From contig NZ_RCHN01000001.1 in assembly GCF_003671495.1 (NCBI RefSeq), positions 23,463 to 87,462 on the forward strand: a stretch of 64,000 nucleotides of DNA, in the 5' to 3' direction. The notes beneath the pieces are model-generated. The model ran no database searches, was not told where the DNA came from, and worked only from the letters and a program-made list of their open reading frames with translations. Shown piece by piece: positions 1 to 9,102 of the stretch. The DNA is from Ketobacter sp. (GTDB lineage Bacteria > Pseudomonadota > Gammaproteobacteria > Pseudomonadales > Ketobacteraceae). Position 1 is the stretch's first letter. Each line of letters starts with the position of its first letter. A program made the position numbers and the translations under genes.

Positions 1-1
1 A

Positions 2-451
2 CTGAACGTGAGCGTGGTACAGCTCTGTCACCTGTTCGCCCCCGCCATGAAGGATCGGGGCTACGGCCGCATCATCAACCTGGCGTCGGTGGCGGCCTGG
101 TCGCCGCAATTGAAAGGCAACCTGTACGGCGCGGCCAAGGCGTTTGTGGTGGATTTCAGCCAGGCAATCGATCTGGAGCTGCACCCCCACGGCGTACATT
201 GCACCGCGCTCTGCCCCGGCTTCACCTTCAGCGAATTTCACGACGTCATGGGCACCCGGGGCCAGGTCAGCAAACTGCCCCGCTTCCTGTGGATGACCGC
301 GGAAGAAGTGGCCCAGGAAGGGTTTGATGCCGTAATGGAGGGCAAGCCGGTGCACGTGCCCGGCCGGGTCAACCAGGGCCTGACCCAGGTGATGTCCATG
401 CTGCCGTCTTCGCTCAAACATTATCTGTCGAAGCAGCAGAAGGTGATGTAA
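2..451 (+). CDS. Short-chain dehydrogenase/reductase, 5'-truncated by window edge
   Basis: The reading frame is open to the left edge, so the N-terminal NAD(P)-binding part lies outside the window. The visible part is typical of the classical SDR family: an N-V-x-x-x-x-Q-L helix, then RIINLASVAA with the catalytic Ser, then YGAAK matching the catalytic YxxxK, then a C-P-G-F turn after the last sheet strand. SDRs are cytosolic NAD(P)H oxidoreductases; the substrate cannot be told from this fragment. An in-frame GTG at 8 is unlikely to be the true start, because it would remove the Rossmann fold. The gene lies 81 bp before the integrase gene and shows no attC-like site, so it does not look like an integron cassette. 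Confidence 0.85.
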   Translation: MNVSVVQLCHLFAPAMKDRGYGRIINLASVAAWSPQLKGNLYGAAKAFVVDFSQAIDLELHPHGVHCTALCPGFTFSEFHDVMGTRGQVSKLPRFLWMTAEEVAQEGFDAVMEGKPVHVPGRVNQGLTQVMSMLPSSLKHYLSKQQKVM

Positions 452-467
452 TCCCCGCGACCAACGC

Positions 468-502
468 TTGACTCGCCGCAGCAACACTGTAAATATATAC
501 AG
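468..502 (+). promoter_or_regulatory. intI promoter with overlapping LexA (SOS) box
   Basis: A perfect LexA-type palindrome, CTGT-N8-ACAG, lies at 487-502, 30 bp before the integrase ATG. A good -35 hexamer TTGACT (468-473) is spaced 16 bp from a TAAATA -10 (490-495), so the LexA box covers the -10. This predicts repression by LexA and SOS induction of the integrase, as reported for several integron integrases. The assignment rests on the exact half-sites and spacing; LexA itself is not in the window. Confidence 0.8.
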
Positions 503-532
503 ATATTTGGTCAGTTTGCAGGAAGCAACCCC

Positions 533-1570
533 ATGAAGATTCTGGATCAGGTCAGGGACGCCGTGCGCGTGCGGCATTACAGTATTCGCACCGAAGATGC
601 CTACTGCTATTGGGTGCGCCGCTTTATCTTCTTTCACGGCGCCCGCAATCCCGAGCAGTTCAATGACAGCCACGTGAACGCCTTCCTGTCCCACTTGGCG
701 GTGAATGAAAAAGTCAGCCCCTCCACCCAGAACCAGGCGTTGAATGCGGTTCTGTTCCTGTTCAAGCACGTCCTGCACAAACCTTTTCCGGAGGACATTG
801 ATTTCACCCGGGCCAAGCAAAACCGACGCCTGCCAGTGGTGCTCACCCAGGAAGAAGTACAGCGCCTGTTCTGCCAATTGCAGGGCCGTGACTGGCTCAT
901 GGCTGCACTGCTGTATGGCTCCGGCTTGCGCCTGATGGAATGCGTCAGGTTGCGGGTGAAAGACATCGATCTGAACCGCTGTGCCATCGTGGTCCGGGAC
1001 GGAAAAGGCGCCAAGGATCGGGTGGTCACCCTGGATGAGCAACTGCGTCCCCACCTGCGCATTCACCTGGCCCATGTGCGCAACCAGCATCTGCAGGATC
1101 TGAACCGCGGTGGCGGCCAGGTGTACCTGCCCTATGCCCTGGAACGCAAATACCCCAACGCCTGTCGGGAGTGGATGTGGCAATACGTGTTCCCGGCGGC
1201 AGCGGAATCCATTGACCCACGCTCCGGGGTTCGGCGCCGACATCACATCAGCGAACAGTTATTGCAGCGGGCGGTCAAGCTGGCTGTGCAGGCTGCCGAC
1301 ATTGCCAAACCCGCCACCTGCCACACCCTGCGTCATTCCTTTGCCACACACCTGCTGGAACGGGGTTACGACATTCGCACGGTACAAGAGCAACTGGGGC
1401 ACAAGGATCTGAAGACCACACAGATTTACACCCATATTCTGGAGCGGGGCGCAAACGCGGTGAAAAGCCCCTTCAGCAGCGTGGTGCAGCCCCGAGCCAT
1501 GGCCTATCGGGTGGAAGACAACAACGACAAAGTGGAAGAACCCAGAGGGCTTTATTTAATCGCCAGCTGA
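533..1570 (+). CDS. intI: Integron integrase IntI (tyrosine recombinase)
   Basis: This is a 345-residue site-specific tyrosine recombinase. The N-terminal SAM-like DNA-binding domain spans roughly residues 1-90 and the catalytic domain roughly 100-305. Catalytic residues visible are R133 (GSGLRL), a Lys near 158-161, H264 and R267 (HTLRHSF), H290 (LGHKD) and Y299 (TQIYTH). The extra segment around residues 198-225 ([18 protein letters not shown]) is the insertion that separates IntI from XerC/D-type enzymes and helps bind folded attC DNA. An AGGAAG ribosome site lies 7 bp before the ATG. No cassette array or attC repeat was recognised on either side. The 3' end overlaps the end of the convergent hydrolase gene by 19 bp. 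Confidence 0.93.
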   Translation: MKILDQVRDAVRVRHYSIRTEDAYCYWVRRFIFFHGARNPEQFNDSHVNAFLSHLAVNEKVSPSTQNQALNAVLFLFKHVLHKPFPEDIDFTRAKQNRRLPVVLTQEEVQRLFCQLQGRDWLMAALLYGSGLRLMECVRLRVKDIDLNRCAIVVRDGKGAKDRVVTLDEQLRPHLRIHLAHVRNQHLQDLNRGGGQVYLPYALERKYPNACREWMWQYVFPAAAESIDPRSGVRRRHHISEQLLQRAVKLAVQAADIAKPATCHTLRHSFATHLLERGYDIRTVQEQLGHKDLKTTQIYTHILERGANAVKSPFSSVVQPRAMAYRVEDNNDKVEEPRGLYLIAS

Positions 1571-2544
1571 GCCTGGGCGGCAAAGGTATCCAGGTATTTG
1601 AGGGTACGGGCGAAGACATCCCGGCGGTACAGCTCCAGCTCGTTCACCACATGATGACGCACATTGGGCATATAGATCACATCGGTGCCATTGAATACAC
1701 GCTGAAACTGGGGGATGTTGGCTTGCCAATCCACGGTCTGGTCACTTTTCCCCTGGATGATCAACAGCGGAAACTCCACCGGTGGATGACGCTCGATGTA
1801 GGGAATCCACTGCTTGAGTGCACCCACCCATTTGGCCGACAAATAGCGCGGCTGCAGTGGATCTTTCTCACGGATGAAGCGAGCGAATTCCGGGTCATTA
1901 CTGTTGTCGGAAAATTTGCGGGCCACAAAGTCCCGGAACGGACTCACCACAGAGTGCAGTCGCTTGTTGAGGAACCAGTGCACCGGGCGTATCAGGGGCG
2001 CATACAACACCACACCGGAGAACGGGATACGTTCTTCCAGGCCACCGAACTGCAACAGATACTCAGACAGCACGGCACCACCGGTACTTTGCGCCACCGC
2101 ATGCCAGGGGTGCGGCGCATAATCCTTTGCCAGGCTCAGCACCTGTTTTAACACCGGCCCATATTGGCGAAACGAGGATATGGCCGCACGGGAACCGGAG
2201 GACAGGCCATGGCCCGGCAAATCGAAGGCAATCACCGCATAGCGATTGCGGATCAGCGCTTTGATCAGGTGGTTATAAATGCCCACATGATCGTAATAAC
2301 CGTGCACCACAAACACGGTGCCCTTGGGGGAAAGGGGCACGTAGGCCTGCACCACGATGTCAAAACCCGAGGCCCGGGTTTTGCCCATATAGACTTTGAG
2401 ATCGTTGAAGCGTTTTTCGAAATCCAGTCCATAGAAGCGCCGGTAAGCCTGGATCGGCTCAGGAAGGCTGCGTCGGTTTTCCAGGGAAAACGGCGGCAAT
2501 TTCTGGCGTAATTCGACCGGGATGAACTTCAACCTGCACTCCAT
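1552..2544 (-). CDS. Alpha/beta hydrolase (lysophospholipase-like)
   Basis: A 330-residue alpha/beta-hydrolase of the PldB/monoacylglycerol lipase type. The oxyanion-hole HG of VVHGYYDH is near residue 81, followed by [10 protein letters not shown] near 108-117. The nucleophile is probably S153 in AQSTGG, a variant of the GxSxG elbow with Ala in place of the first Gly. An acid in GKSDQT and a His in VRHHVVNE near the C-terminus complete the triad. No signal peptide is seen. The substrate is unknown; such proteins often act on acyl glycerols or lysophospholipids. It is convergent with intI and does not obviously belong to the operon to its right, from which a terminator separates it. Confidence 0.85.
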   Translation of the reverse strand: MECRLKFIPVELRQKLPPFSLENRRSLPEPIQAYRRFYGLDFEKRFNDLKVYMGKTRASGFDIVVQAYVPLSPKGTVFVVHGYYDHVGIYNHLIKALIRNRYAVIAFDLPGHGLSSGSRAAISSFRQYGPVLKQVLSLAKDYAPHPWHAVAQSTGGAVLSEYLLQFGGLEERIPFSGVVLYAPLIRPVHWFLNKRLHSVVSPFRDFVARKFSDNSNDPEFARFIREKDPLQPRYLSAKWVGALKQWIPYIERHPPVEFPLLIIQGKSDQTVDWQANIPQFQRVFNGTDVIYMPNVRHHVVNELELYRRDVFARTLKYLDTFAAQAQLAIK

Positions 2545-2583
2545 GCGCGACTGTGGTGGGTTCTGGGCATTATAGAATTTAAT

Positions 2584-2616
2584 AAAAAAGGGAGCCAGTG
2601 CTGCTCCCTTTTTTAC
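2584..2616 (-). terminator. Rho-independent terminator after fba
   Basis: A GGGAGC / GCTCCC stem with a short loop is flanked by an A run on the left and a T run on the right, so it can work in either orientation. It sits about 55 bp past the fba stop on the minus strand and ends the tkt-gap-pgk-fba transcription unit before the hydrolase gene. Confidence 0.85.
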
Positions 2617-2671
2617 GTGCTCTGTTTTTGCGTGCCAGCTTCGCTCAGGTGCGCTGCCGGGGTTGCCGCAC

Positions 2672-3736
2672 TTATTTAACTTCCTGGTTCAACTCGCCTT
2701 TTTCGTAGCGCTGGAACATGGCTTCCAGGGAAACCGGGTTGATTTTGCTGGCATTGCCGGCGGTTCCAAAGGCTTCGTAACGGTCAATGCAGATATCCCG
2801 CATGGCGGTTACGGTTTCTTTCAGGTATTTGCGGGGATCGAACTCAGCCCGGTTATTGGCCATAAAGCGACGGATGGCACCGGTGGACGCCAGCCGCAGA
2901 TCCGTGTCGATGTTCACTTTGCGCACGCCGTACTTGATGGCCTCGACGATTTCTTCCACTGGCACACCGTAGGTTTCACCGATGTCGCCACCGTATTCGT
3001 TGATCACCGCCAACCAATCCTGGGGCACGGAAGACGATCCGTGCATGACCAGATGGGTGTTGGGAATGCGCTGGTGAATCTCTTTGATGCGGCCGATGGC
3101 CAGGATGTCGCCCGTGGGCGGACGGGTGAACTTGTAGGCGCCATGGGAGGTGCCAATGGCAATGGCCAGGGCGTCCACGCCGGTATCCTTCACAAACTGG
3201 GCGGCTTCTTCCGGATCGGTCAGCAACTGGGAATGATCCAGTACGCCTTCGGCACCCACGCCGTCTTCTTCACCGGCCATGCCGGTTTCCAGGGAGCCCA
3301 GGCAACCGATCTCGCCTTCCACGGACACACCGCAGGCATGGGCCATGTCCACCACGGTTTTGGTGACGTGGACATTGTAGTCGTAATCTGTGGGGGTTTT
3401 GCCATCCACACCCAGGGAGCCGTCCATCATCACCGAGCTGAAGCCCAGCTGGATGGAGCGCTGGCAGATGGCTGGGCTGGTGCCGTGATCCTGATGCATC
3501 ACCACGGGGATATGGGGGAACTCCTCCACCGCCGCCAGAATCAGGTGACGCAGGAAAGGAGCACCGGCGTATTTGCGGGCGCCGGCCGAGGCCTGCACGA
3601 TCACCGGGCTGTCGGTCTTATCCGCCGCTTCCATGATGGCGCGCATTTGTTCCAGGTTGTTTACGTTGAATGCGGGCACGCCGTAACCGTATTCGGCGGC
3701 GTGATCCAGCAGTTGTCGCATACTGATGAGAGCCAT
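2672..3736 (-). CDS. fba: Fructose-bisphosphate aldolase, class II
   Basis: A 354-residue zinc-dependent class II aldolase, of the class IIB (CbbA) subtype, which interconverts fructose-1,6-bisphosphate with dihydroxyacetone phosphate and glyceraldehyde-3-phosphate. The N-terminal [15 protein letters not shown] and the metal/catalytic motif HQDHGTS (D83, H84) are diagnostic. It is the last gene of the minus-strand order tkt-gap-lipoprotein-pgk-fba, common in gammaproteobacteria and Calvin-cycle clusters. No RuBisCO is present here, so glycolysis or gluconeogenesis is the likely role. An unusual branched inverted repeat lies in the 217-bp gap before it. Confidence 0.95.
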   Translation of the reverse strand: MALISMRQLLDHAAEYGYGVPAFNVNNLEQMRAIMEAADKTDSPVIVQASAGARKYAGAPFLRHLILAAVEEFPHIPVVMHQDHGTSPAICQRSIQLGFSSVMMDGSLGVDGKTPTDYDYNVHVTKTVVDMAHACGVSVEGEIGCLGSLETGMAGEEDGVGAEGVLDHSQLLTDPEEAAQFVKDTGVDALAIAIGTSHGAYKFTRPPTGDILAIGRIKEIHQRIPNTHLVMHGSSSVPQDWLAVINEYGGDIGETYGVPVEEIVEAIKYGVRKVNIDTDLRLASTGAIRRFMANNRAEFDPRKYLKETVTAMRDICIDRYEAFGTAGNASKINPVSLEAMFQRYEKGELNQEVK

Positions 3737-3827
3737 GTTCCAGTGCCTCGTTTTAGTTCGTGAATGTCGGGAAACTTGTCGTGTTGTGCTTTTACGTGCT
3801 GTTAAGCATCTTCGTTGTCAGTGTGTC

Positions 3828-3929
3828 GCGGAGCAGTGCCGGGTTGCAGGGTCGCTGCCAGCACATCCCTGTGCGCTCGACAGCGGCCGTCCATGGCCGC
3901 TGACGCCCTGCAACCCGACACTGCTCCGC
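3828..3929 (-). repeat. Branched inverted repeat in the pgk-fba gap
   Basis: Two 24-nt arms (3828-3851 and 3906-3929) are complementary except for one position, which becomes a G-U pair in a minus-strand transcript. Between them lie two further perfect hairpins: a 5-bp stem at 3861-3874 (GCACA/TGTGC) and a 7-bp stem at 3882-3901 (AGCGGCC/GGCCGCT). The whole folds as a three-way junction in the RNA that joins pgk to fba. No T run follows, so it is not a standard terminator. It could be a REP/MITE-like element or an mRNA processing or stability element. No second copy was noticed in the window. Confidence 0.7.
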
Positions 3930-3953
3930 TCTATGAATGTCGTGCCAATTCCG

Positions 3954-5150
3954 TTACTGGCCACGCTCATGCAGCATGGCCACCGCCGGCAAGACCTTTC
4001 CTTCCACATATTCCAGGAAGGCGCCGCCACCGGTAGAGATATAGGATACTTTATCGGCTACACCGTATTTGTCCACTGCCGCCAGGGTATCACCCCCACC
4101 GGCGATGGAGAAGGCGGCACTGTCGGCAACGGCCTGGGCCAGAACCTGGGTGCCGGCGCCGAACTGATCCACCTCGAATACGCCCACCGGGCCGTTCCAC
4201 AAAACGGTTTTGGCCGCCAGGATGATGTCTGCAAATTGCTTTGCAGTGTCCGGGCCAACATCCAGAATCATATCGTTGTCGCCCACTTCCGCCACCGCTT
4301 TCACCACCGCCTTGGCGTTGCTCACGAAATCCATGAAATCCTCAATGGGGCCAGTGACTTCCGCCACCACCACATCAGTGGGCAGGGGCACTTCCACCTT
4401 GGCGGCAATGGCCTTGGCGGTGTCAATCAGGTCGTGTTCACAGAGGGATTTACCGACGTTGTAACCCGCTGCCGCCAGGAAGGTGTTGGCGATACCGCCC
4501 CCCACGATCAGCTGATCGCACTTTTCCGACAGGGCATTCAATACATCCAGCTTGGTGGACACCTTGGAGCCGGCCACGATCGCCAGCATGGGGCGCGCGG
4601 GTGCCGCCAGGGCCTTTTCCAGGGCATCCAGTTCGTCCGCCAGCAGGATGCCGGCGCAGGCCACCGGCGCAAACTTGCCCACACCGTGGGTGGAGGCCTG
4701 TGCCCGATGCGCGGTGCCAAAGGCGTCCATCACAAATACGTCACACAGGGCGGCATAGGCCTTGGCCAGGTCTTCGCCATCTTTCTTTTCACCCGGATTG
4801 AAGCGCACGTTTTCCAGCAACACCAGCTTGCCAGGTGCCACGTTCAAGCCCTTCTGCCAGTCCACCGCCACGGGCACGTCGAAACCCAGCAGCTCGGATA
4901 AGCGTTTGGCCACCGGTGCCATGGTGTAGGGAGCGTTCTCCTCGGCAGAACCACCTTCCACCGGTCGCCCCAAGTGCGACATGAGAATGACGGATGCCCC
5001 CTGTTGCAATGCCAGCTCCACGGAGGGCAGAGAGGCGCGGATGCGCACGTCGCTGGTCACTTCGCCATTCTTAACGGGCACGTTCAAATCTGCGCGAATC
5101 AGTACGCGTTTGCCTGCCAGGTCCAGATCGGTCATCTTAATTACGGGCAT
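3954..5150 (-). CDS. pgk: Phosphoglycerate kinase
   Basis: A 398-residue phosphoglycerate kinase, converting 1,3-bisphosphoglycerate and ADP to 3-phosphoglycerate and ATP. The N-terminus [25 protein letters not shown], given here as a motif split at DLDLAGKRV and RADLNVP, matches E. coli Pgk closely, as do [28 protein letters not shown]-like AGSKVSTKL, and the C-terminal GGGDTLAA and STGGGAFLE nucleotide-binding segments. A GGAGA ribosome site sits 6 bp before the first ATG, which supports that start. It lies 17 bp downstream of the lipoprotein gene, so the two are probably cotranscribed. Confidence 0.96.
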   Translation of the reverse strand: MPVIKMTDLDLAGKRVLIRADLNVPVKNGEVTSDVRIRASLPSVELALQQGASVILMSHLGRPVEGGSAEENAPYTMAPVAKRLSELLGFDVPVAVDWQKGLNVAPGKLVLLENVRFNPGEKKDGEDLAKAYAALCDVFVMDAFGTAHRAQASTHGVGKFAPVACAGILLADELDALEKALAAPARPMLAIVAGSKVSTKLDVLNALSEKCDQLIVGGGIANTFLAAAGYNVGKSLCEHDLIDTAKAIAAKVEVPLPTDVVVAEVTGPIEDFMDFVSNAKAVVKAVAEVGDNDMILDVGPDTAKQFADIILAAKTVLWNGPVGVFEVDQFGAGTQVLAQAVADSAAFSIAGGGDTLAAVDKYGVADKVSYISTGGGAFLEYVEGKVLPAVAMLHERGQ

Positions 5151-5167
5151 CGGTATTCTCCGTTGGG

Positions 5168-5965
5168 TTAATCAAAAGAAAGCCAGTCGGTGTCGAGCGC
5201 GATGGTTCCGCGCAGGATTTGCAGCGCACGGGTGACACTGTCTTCAAATTCGAGATCCACTGCCATGGTGGTGGTAGTGCCTTGGGATACCTCAATGGTG
5301 CCGGCAGGATTGATCAGGACAGATTCCAGGGACGGCGCGTCCACAACCCCATCCGCATCATTGGTTCCAACCGGAAAATCGTACACCGCGGCCCGGATAC
5401 CACCATCGAACACAACATTCAGGGTCAGGCGAATGTCGTTGCGGGTGTTGATCGCTTGCAGCTGGAATTGGTCATCCGCGGTTTGGCTCAGGTTGGTCTC
5501 TACACAGACCTGTTCCCAAGCGGCGTTCGCCACCGGCAGGGTAACGGACACATCCGCCAACACGGCAGACACATCATCACTGACCTTGTTGAAAAGCAAC
5601 TCGGTTTGCGTAGAGCCGTGACTGAGGTTCACCGTCAGCGTAGTGTCGTCAATGATGTGTAAACTGGATACTCCGGCAGCATAGAACTCAACCACATCGT
5701 GATCGATATTGGCCATGAGCGTATCACCGGACAGGCAATCTGTGAAATCCAGATACTTGCCTTCGTCGGTTACGATCACCGTCTGCCGATGAATGGAGTA
5801 GGTTTCCCCGGTTGCGGTGTAGTAATCCCTTTGGGTTCGCATCCAGGTGCCTTCCAGATCCGGGCCCGAGCTGTAGGTCCCACCAGGGTCATCGGAACCG
5901 GAGCTTCCGCCCCCGCAGGCGCACAATCCCAGACTGGCCACCAGCAATACATTCCATTTCCGCAT
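5168..5965 (-). CDS. Hypothetical lipoprotein between gap and pgk
   Basis: About 265 residues from the ATG at 5965. A TTG at 5998 directly after the gap stop is in frame but would only add 11 residues before the signal sequence. The N-terminus [20 protein letters not shown] is a lipoprotein signal with lipobox LCAC, followed by a Gly/Ser/Asp-rich linker. The rest looks like a beta-rich extracytoplasmic domain with few Cys. No family was recognised. It sits inside the glycolytic operon (33 bp after gap, 17 bp before pgk), an unusual place for an envelope protein, so expression with central metabolism is likely but any functional link is unknown. Confidence 0.75.
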   Translation of the reverse strand: MRKWNVLLVASLGLCACGGGSSGSDDPGGTYSSGPDLEGTWMRTQRDYYTATGETYSIHRQTVIVTDEGKYLDFTDCLSGDTLMANIDHDVVEFYAAGVSSLHIIDDTTLTVNLSHGSTQTELLFNKVSDDVSAVLADVSVTLPVANAAWEQVCVETNLSQTADDQFQLQAINTRNDIRLTLNVVFDGGIRAAVYDFPVGTNDADGVVDAPSLESVLINPAGTIEVSQGTTTTMAVDLEFEDSVTRALQILRGTIALDTDWLSFD

Positions 5966-5998
5966 TCTTGGTCTTGCCCCACTGTTTTCTGAAACCAA

Positions 5999-7015
5999 CT
6001 AAATCAGAATTTCCACCAGATCCAGCAAACGATGGGCATATCCCGTTTCATTGTCATACCAGGCGACGATTTTGATCATGCCGTCGGTGACGATGGTCTG
6101 GGTTTCATCGTAGATGGCGGATTCGGTGCGATTCAAAAAATCCACACTCACCAGAGGCTCGCGGCAATACCCCAATATTCCGCTGAGCTGGCCCTGACTG
6201 GCCTGCTCCATCGCCTGGTGAATCTGGTCTACCTCTTTCACGGCTGAATTCAACATCAGGGTTAAATCCACGGCCGCCACATTCAACGTGGGCACTCGCA
6301 TGGAGTAACCCGATATTTTGCCTTCCAGCTGCGGCAGCACCTTTTGCACGGCACCGATACTGCTGCTGGTGGTGGGAATCAGGTTCTGCGCGCCAGCCCG
6401 GGCCCGTCGCAGGTCACGGTGCACATGATCCAGCAACACCTGGTCACTGGTGTAAGAGTGGATCTCGGTCATAAAGGCCTGCTTGACGCCGAAATGATCA
6501 TCCATTACCTGCAACAGGGGCGCAATACAATGGGTGGTGCAGGAGGCGCTGGAAATCACCTGATGCTGTGCCTGCAGTTGCCCATGGTTGATGCCATAGA
6601 CGATGGTGGCGTCCACCTCATCGAAGGCTACAGCGCCAATGATGACCCGCTTGGCCCCGGCCTGCAGATGGCGGCTGGCGTCTGCCCGGGCGCGAAACTC
6701 GCCGGTGCATTCCAACACCACATCGATGGCCAGCTCCCCCCAGGGACACTGGGCTGGGTCCGCCACCTGCAACAACAGGATGGAATCCCCATTCACCTGC
6801 AGCACAGTATCCTGCGCCAGAGTGACCGGCGTGTGAAAGCGGCCGTGAGTGGTGTCGTAACGGGTCAGATGGAGCAAAGACTCCGGTGACCCCAGGTCGT
6901 TGATTGCCACCAACTGGATCTGGCGGTTGCAACCCTGCTGCAGGTTTTCATACAACGCCCGCAGCATGTTGCGACCAATACGGCCGTAGCCGTTGATGGC
7001 GACCCGGATCGGCAT
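5999..7015 (-). CDS. gap: Glyceraldehyde-3-phosphate dehydrogenase, type I
   Basis: From the ATG at 7015 (MPIRVAINGYGRIGRN, the family's usual N-terminus) the product is 338 residues; upstream in-frame codons only add sequence overlapping tkt. It oxidises glyceraldehyde-3-phosphate with NAD(P) and phosphate. The NAD-binding GYGRIGRN is at the N-terminus, the catalytic Cys is in SASCTTHC, and WYDNETGYA lies near the C-terminus. The ending WYDNETGYA and the HSYTSDQ segment fit GAPDH better than erythrose-4-phosphate dehydrogenase (Epd), which often occupies this place after tkt. The Asn usual after SCTT is His here. The start lies 1 bp after the tkt stop, so translation is probably coupled. Confidence 0.88.
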   Translation of the reverse strand: MPIRVAINGYGRIGRNMLRALYENLQQGCNRQIQLVAINDLGSPESLLHLTRYDTTHGRFHTPVTLAQDTVLQVNGDSILLLQVADPAQCPWGELAIDVVLECTGEFRARADASRHLQAGAKRVIIGAVAFDEVDATIVYGINHGQLQAQHQVISSASCTTHCIAPLLQVMDDHFGVKQAFMTEIHSYTSDQVLLDHVHRDLRRARAGAQNLIPTTSSSIGAVQKVLPQLEGKISGYSMRVPTLNVAAVDLTLMLNSAVKEVDQIHQAMEQASQGQLSGILGYCREPLVSVDFLNRTESAIYDETQTIVTDGMIKIVAWYDNETGYAHRLLDLVEILI

Positions 7016-7016
7016 A

Positions 7017-9011
7017 TCAGCGAATAACGGATTCCACGGTGGCAACCACATTGTCCACGGTGAAACCAAACTGTTTGAACAGCTCACCGGCCGGGGCGGA
7101 TTCGCCGAAGGTTTCCATGCCGACGACGGCGCCATCCAGGCCCACGAACTTGTACCAGTAATCTTTCATGCCCGCTTCCACCGCCACCCGGGCACGGACG
7201 GAGGCCGGCAAAACGGATTCACGGTAAGCCGCATCCTGCTTGAGGAACACATCCACGCTGGGCATGGACACCACCGACACCTGCTTGCCTTTGGCAGCCA
7301 GGGCTTCTGCGGCCTGCATGGCCAGCTCCACTTCGGAACCGGTGGCGAGGATGATGGCATCCGGACTGGCCACGGCTTTCAACACGTAACCCCCTTTGGC
7401 GACATTGCTCAGCTGCTCGTCGCTGCGCGCCATGGGTGCCAGGTTCTGGCGCGAGAAGATCAGGGCAGACGGCCCGTCACGACGCTCGATGGCGGCTTTC
7501 CAGGCCACGGCGGATTCAGCCGCGTCACAGGGGCGCCACACCGACATGTTGGGCGTGGTGCGCAGGTTGGTGAGCTGTTCGATCGGCTGGTGAGTGGGGC
7601 CGTCTTCCCCCAGGCCGATGGAGTCGTGGGTGTACACCTGGATATTCTGTTGCTTCATCAGGGCCGCCATGCGCATGGCGTTGCGGGCGTATTCCATGAA
7701 GATCAGGAAGGTGGCGCCGTAGCTGATGAAACCACCATGCAGGGCGATGCCGTTAATGGCAGCCGTCATCCCGAATTCGCGCACACCCCAGTAGAGGTAG
7801 TTGCCAGCCGCGGCTTCCGCGCTGACGCCTTTGGCGTCTTTAAACAGGGTCAGGTTGGAGCCCGCCAGGTCGGCAGAGCCCCCCAGCAATTCCGGCAACA
7901 TGTGACCGAACGCATTCAGGCAGTGCTGGGATGCCTTACGGGTAGCAATTTTCTCACCGGCTTTCTGGATCTGCTGGATGTAATCGGTGGCTTTGGCGTC
8001 CCAGTCTTCCGGCAGCTCGCCTTTCATCCGACGATCGAATTCCGCTGCCAGCTCCGGGTATTCGTTGCGATAGTTGTCGAACAGGCGCTGCCAGTCGGCT
8101 TCGGCCCGGGCACCCTTCTCCTTGGCATCCCAACCGGCATAGATCTCGGCCGGCACCTCGAACGGAGCGTGGTTCCAGCCCAGCTGCGCCCGGGTCAGGG
8201 CGATTTCGTCCGCCCCCAGCGGGGCACCATGGCATTCTTCCTTGCCCTGCTTGTTGGGGGAGCCGTAACCGATGACGGTTTTGCAGCAAATCAGGGTGGG
8301 TCGGTCGGGGTTGGCCTTGGCCATTTCCACTGCGGCGATCAGCTCTTCAGCACTGTGGCCGTTGACGTTGGGAATCACGTGCCAGCCGTAGGATTCAAAG
8401 CGTTTTGGGGTGTCGTCGGTGAACCAGCCTTCCACTTCCCCGTCGATGGAGATGCCGTTGTCATCGTAGAACACCACCAGCTTGCCCAGGCCCAGGGTAC
8501 CGGCCAGGGAGCAAACTTCGTGGGAAATACCTTCCATCATGCAGCCATCACCCATGAATACGTAGGTATTGTGATCAACAATATTATAGGGGCCACGATT
8601 GAACTGAGCCGCCAGTACCTTCTCGGCAATGGCCATACCCACGGCGTTGGCAATGCCCTGCCCCAAGGGCCCGGTGGTGGTTTCCACCCCTGGGGTATAA
8701 CCGTATTCCGGGTGGCCCGGGGTTTTGGAGTGCAACTGGCGGAAGTTTTTCAGGTCGTCGATGGAGACGTCATAGCCGGTCAGGTGCAACAGGGAATAGA
8801 TGAGCATGGAACCGTGGCCGTTGGAGAGCACAAAACGGTCACGATCCACCCAATTGGGGTTGCCCGGATTATGCTTCAGATAGTCGCCCCACAGTACCTG
8901 GGCAATGTCCGCCATGCCCATGGGGGCACCTGGGTGTCCGGAATTGGCTTTCTGAACGGCGTCCATGGAGAGTGCGCGAATGGCATTGGCGAGTTCACTG
9001 CGGGTGGGCAT
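7017..9011 (-). CDS. tkt: Transketolase
   Basis: A 664-residue thiamine-diphosphate transketolase of the pentose phosphate pathway, full length for the bacterial family. Visible hallmarks are [20 protein letters not shown] at the N-terminus, [27 protein letters not shown], the ThDP/Mg motif [12 protein letters not shown] near 150-165, [18 protein letters not shown], and the pyrimidine-domain [21 protein letters not shown] lies about 9 bp before the ATG. It is the first gene of the minus-strand operon tkt-gap-lipoprotein-pgk-fba. Confidence 0.97.
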   Translation of the reverse strand: MPTRSELANAIRALSMDAVQKANSGHPGAPMGMADIAQVLWGDYLKHNPGNPNWVDRDRFVLSNGHGSMLIYSLLHLTGYDVSIDDLKNFRQLHSKTPGHPEYGYTPGVETTTGPLGQGIANAVGMAIAEKVLAAQFNRGPYNIVDHNTYVFMGDGCMMEGISHEVCSLAGTLGLGKLVVFYDDNGISIDGEVEGWFTDDTPKRFESYGWHVIPNVNGHSAEELIAAVEMAKANPDRPTLICCKTVIGYGSPNKQGKEECHGAPLGADEIALTRAQLGWNHAPFEVPAEIYAGWDAKEKGARAEADWQRLFDNYRNEYPELAAEFDRRMKGELPEDWDAKATDYIQQIQKAGEKIATRKASQHCLNAFGHMLPELLGGSADLAGSNLTLFKDAKGVSAEAAAGNYLYWGVREFGMTAAINGIALHGGFISYGATFLIFMEYARNAMRMAALMKQQNIQVYTHDSIGLGEDGPTHQPIEQLTNLRTTPNMSVWRPCDAAESAVAWKAAIERRDGPSALIFSRQNLAPMARSDEQLSNVAKGGYVLKAVASPDAIILATGSEVELAMQAAEALAAKGKQVSVVSMPSVDVFLKQDAAYRESVLPASVRARVAVEAGMKDYWYKFVGLDGAVVGMETFGESAPAGELFKQFGFTVDNVVATVESVIR

Positions 9012-9102
9012 TGGGGGATGCTCCTAAGTAATTTAGTTTACGGTACCCATTTTAGGGGGCGCTATTGTCGCTTAAAGGAAGGCGGTCAGCAAATCCAATG
9101 CG

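Noticed and set aside
452..532. attI/attC site next to intI
   Set aside because: No GTTRRRY core with paired inverse core was found; only the LexA box and promoter are supported.
2663..3763. Plus-strand 366-codon frame
   Set aside because: It mirrors the aldolase gene on the other strand; His-rich low-complexity translation with no motif.
3726..4901. Plus-strand 391-codon frame
   Set aside because: Antisense shadow of pgk with no recognisable domain.
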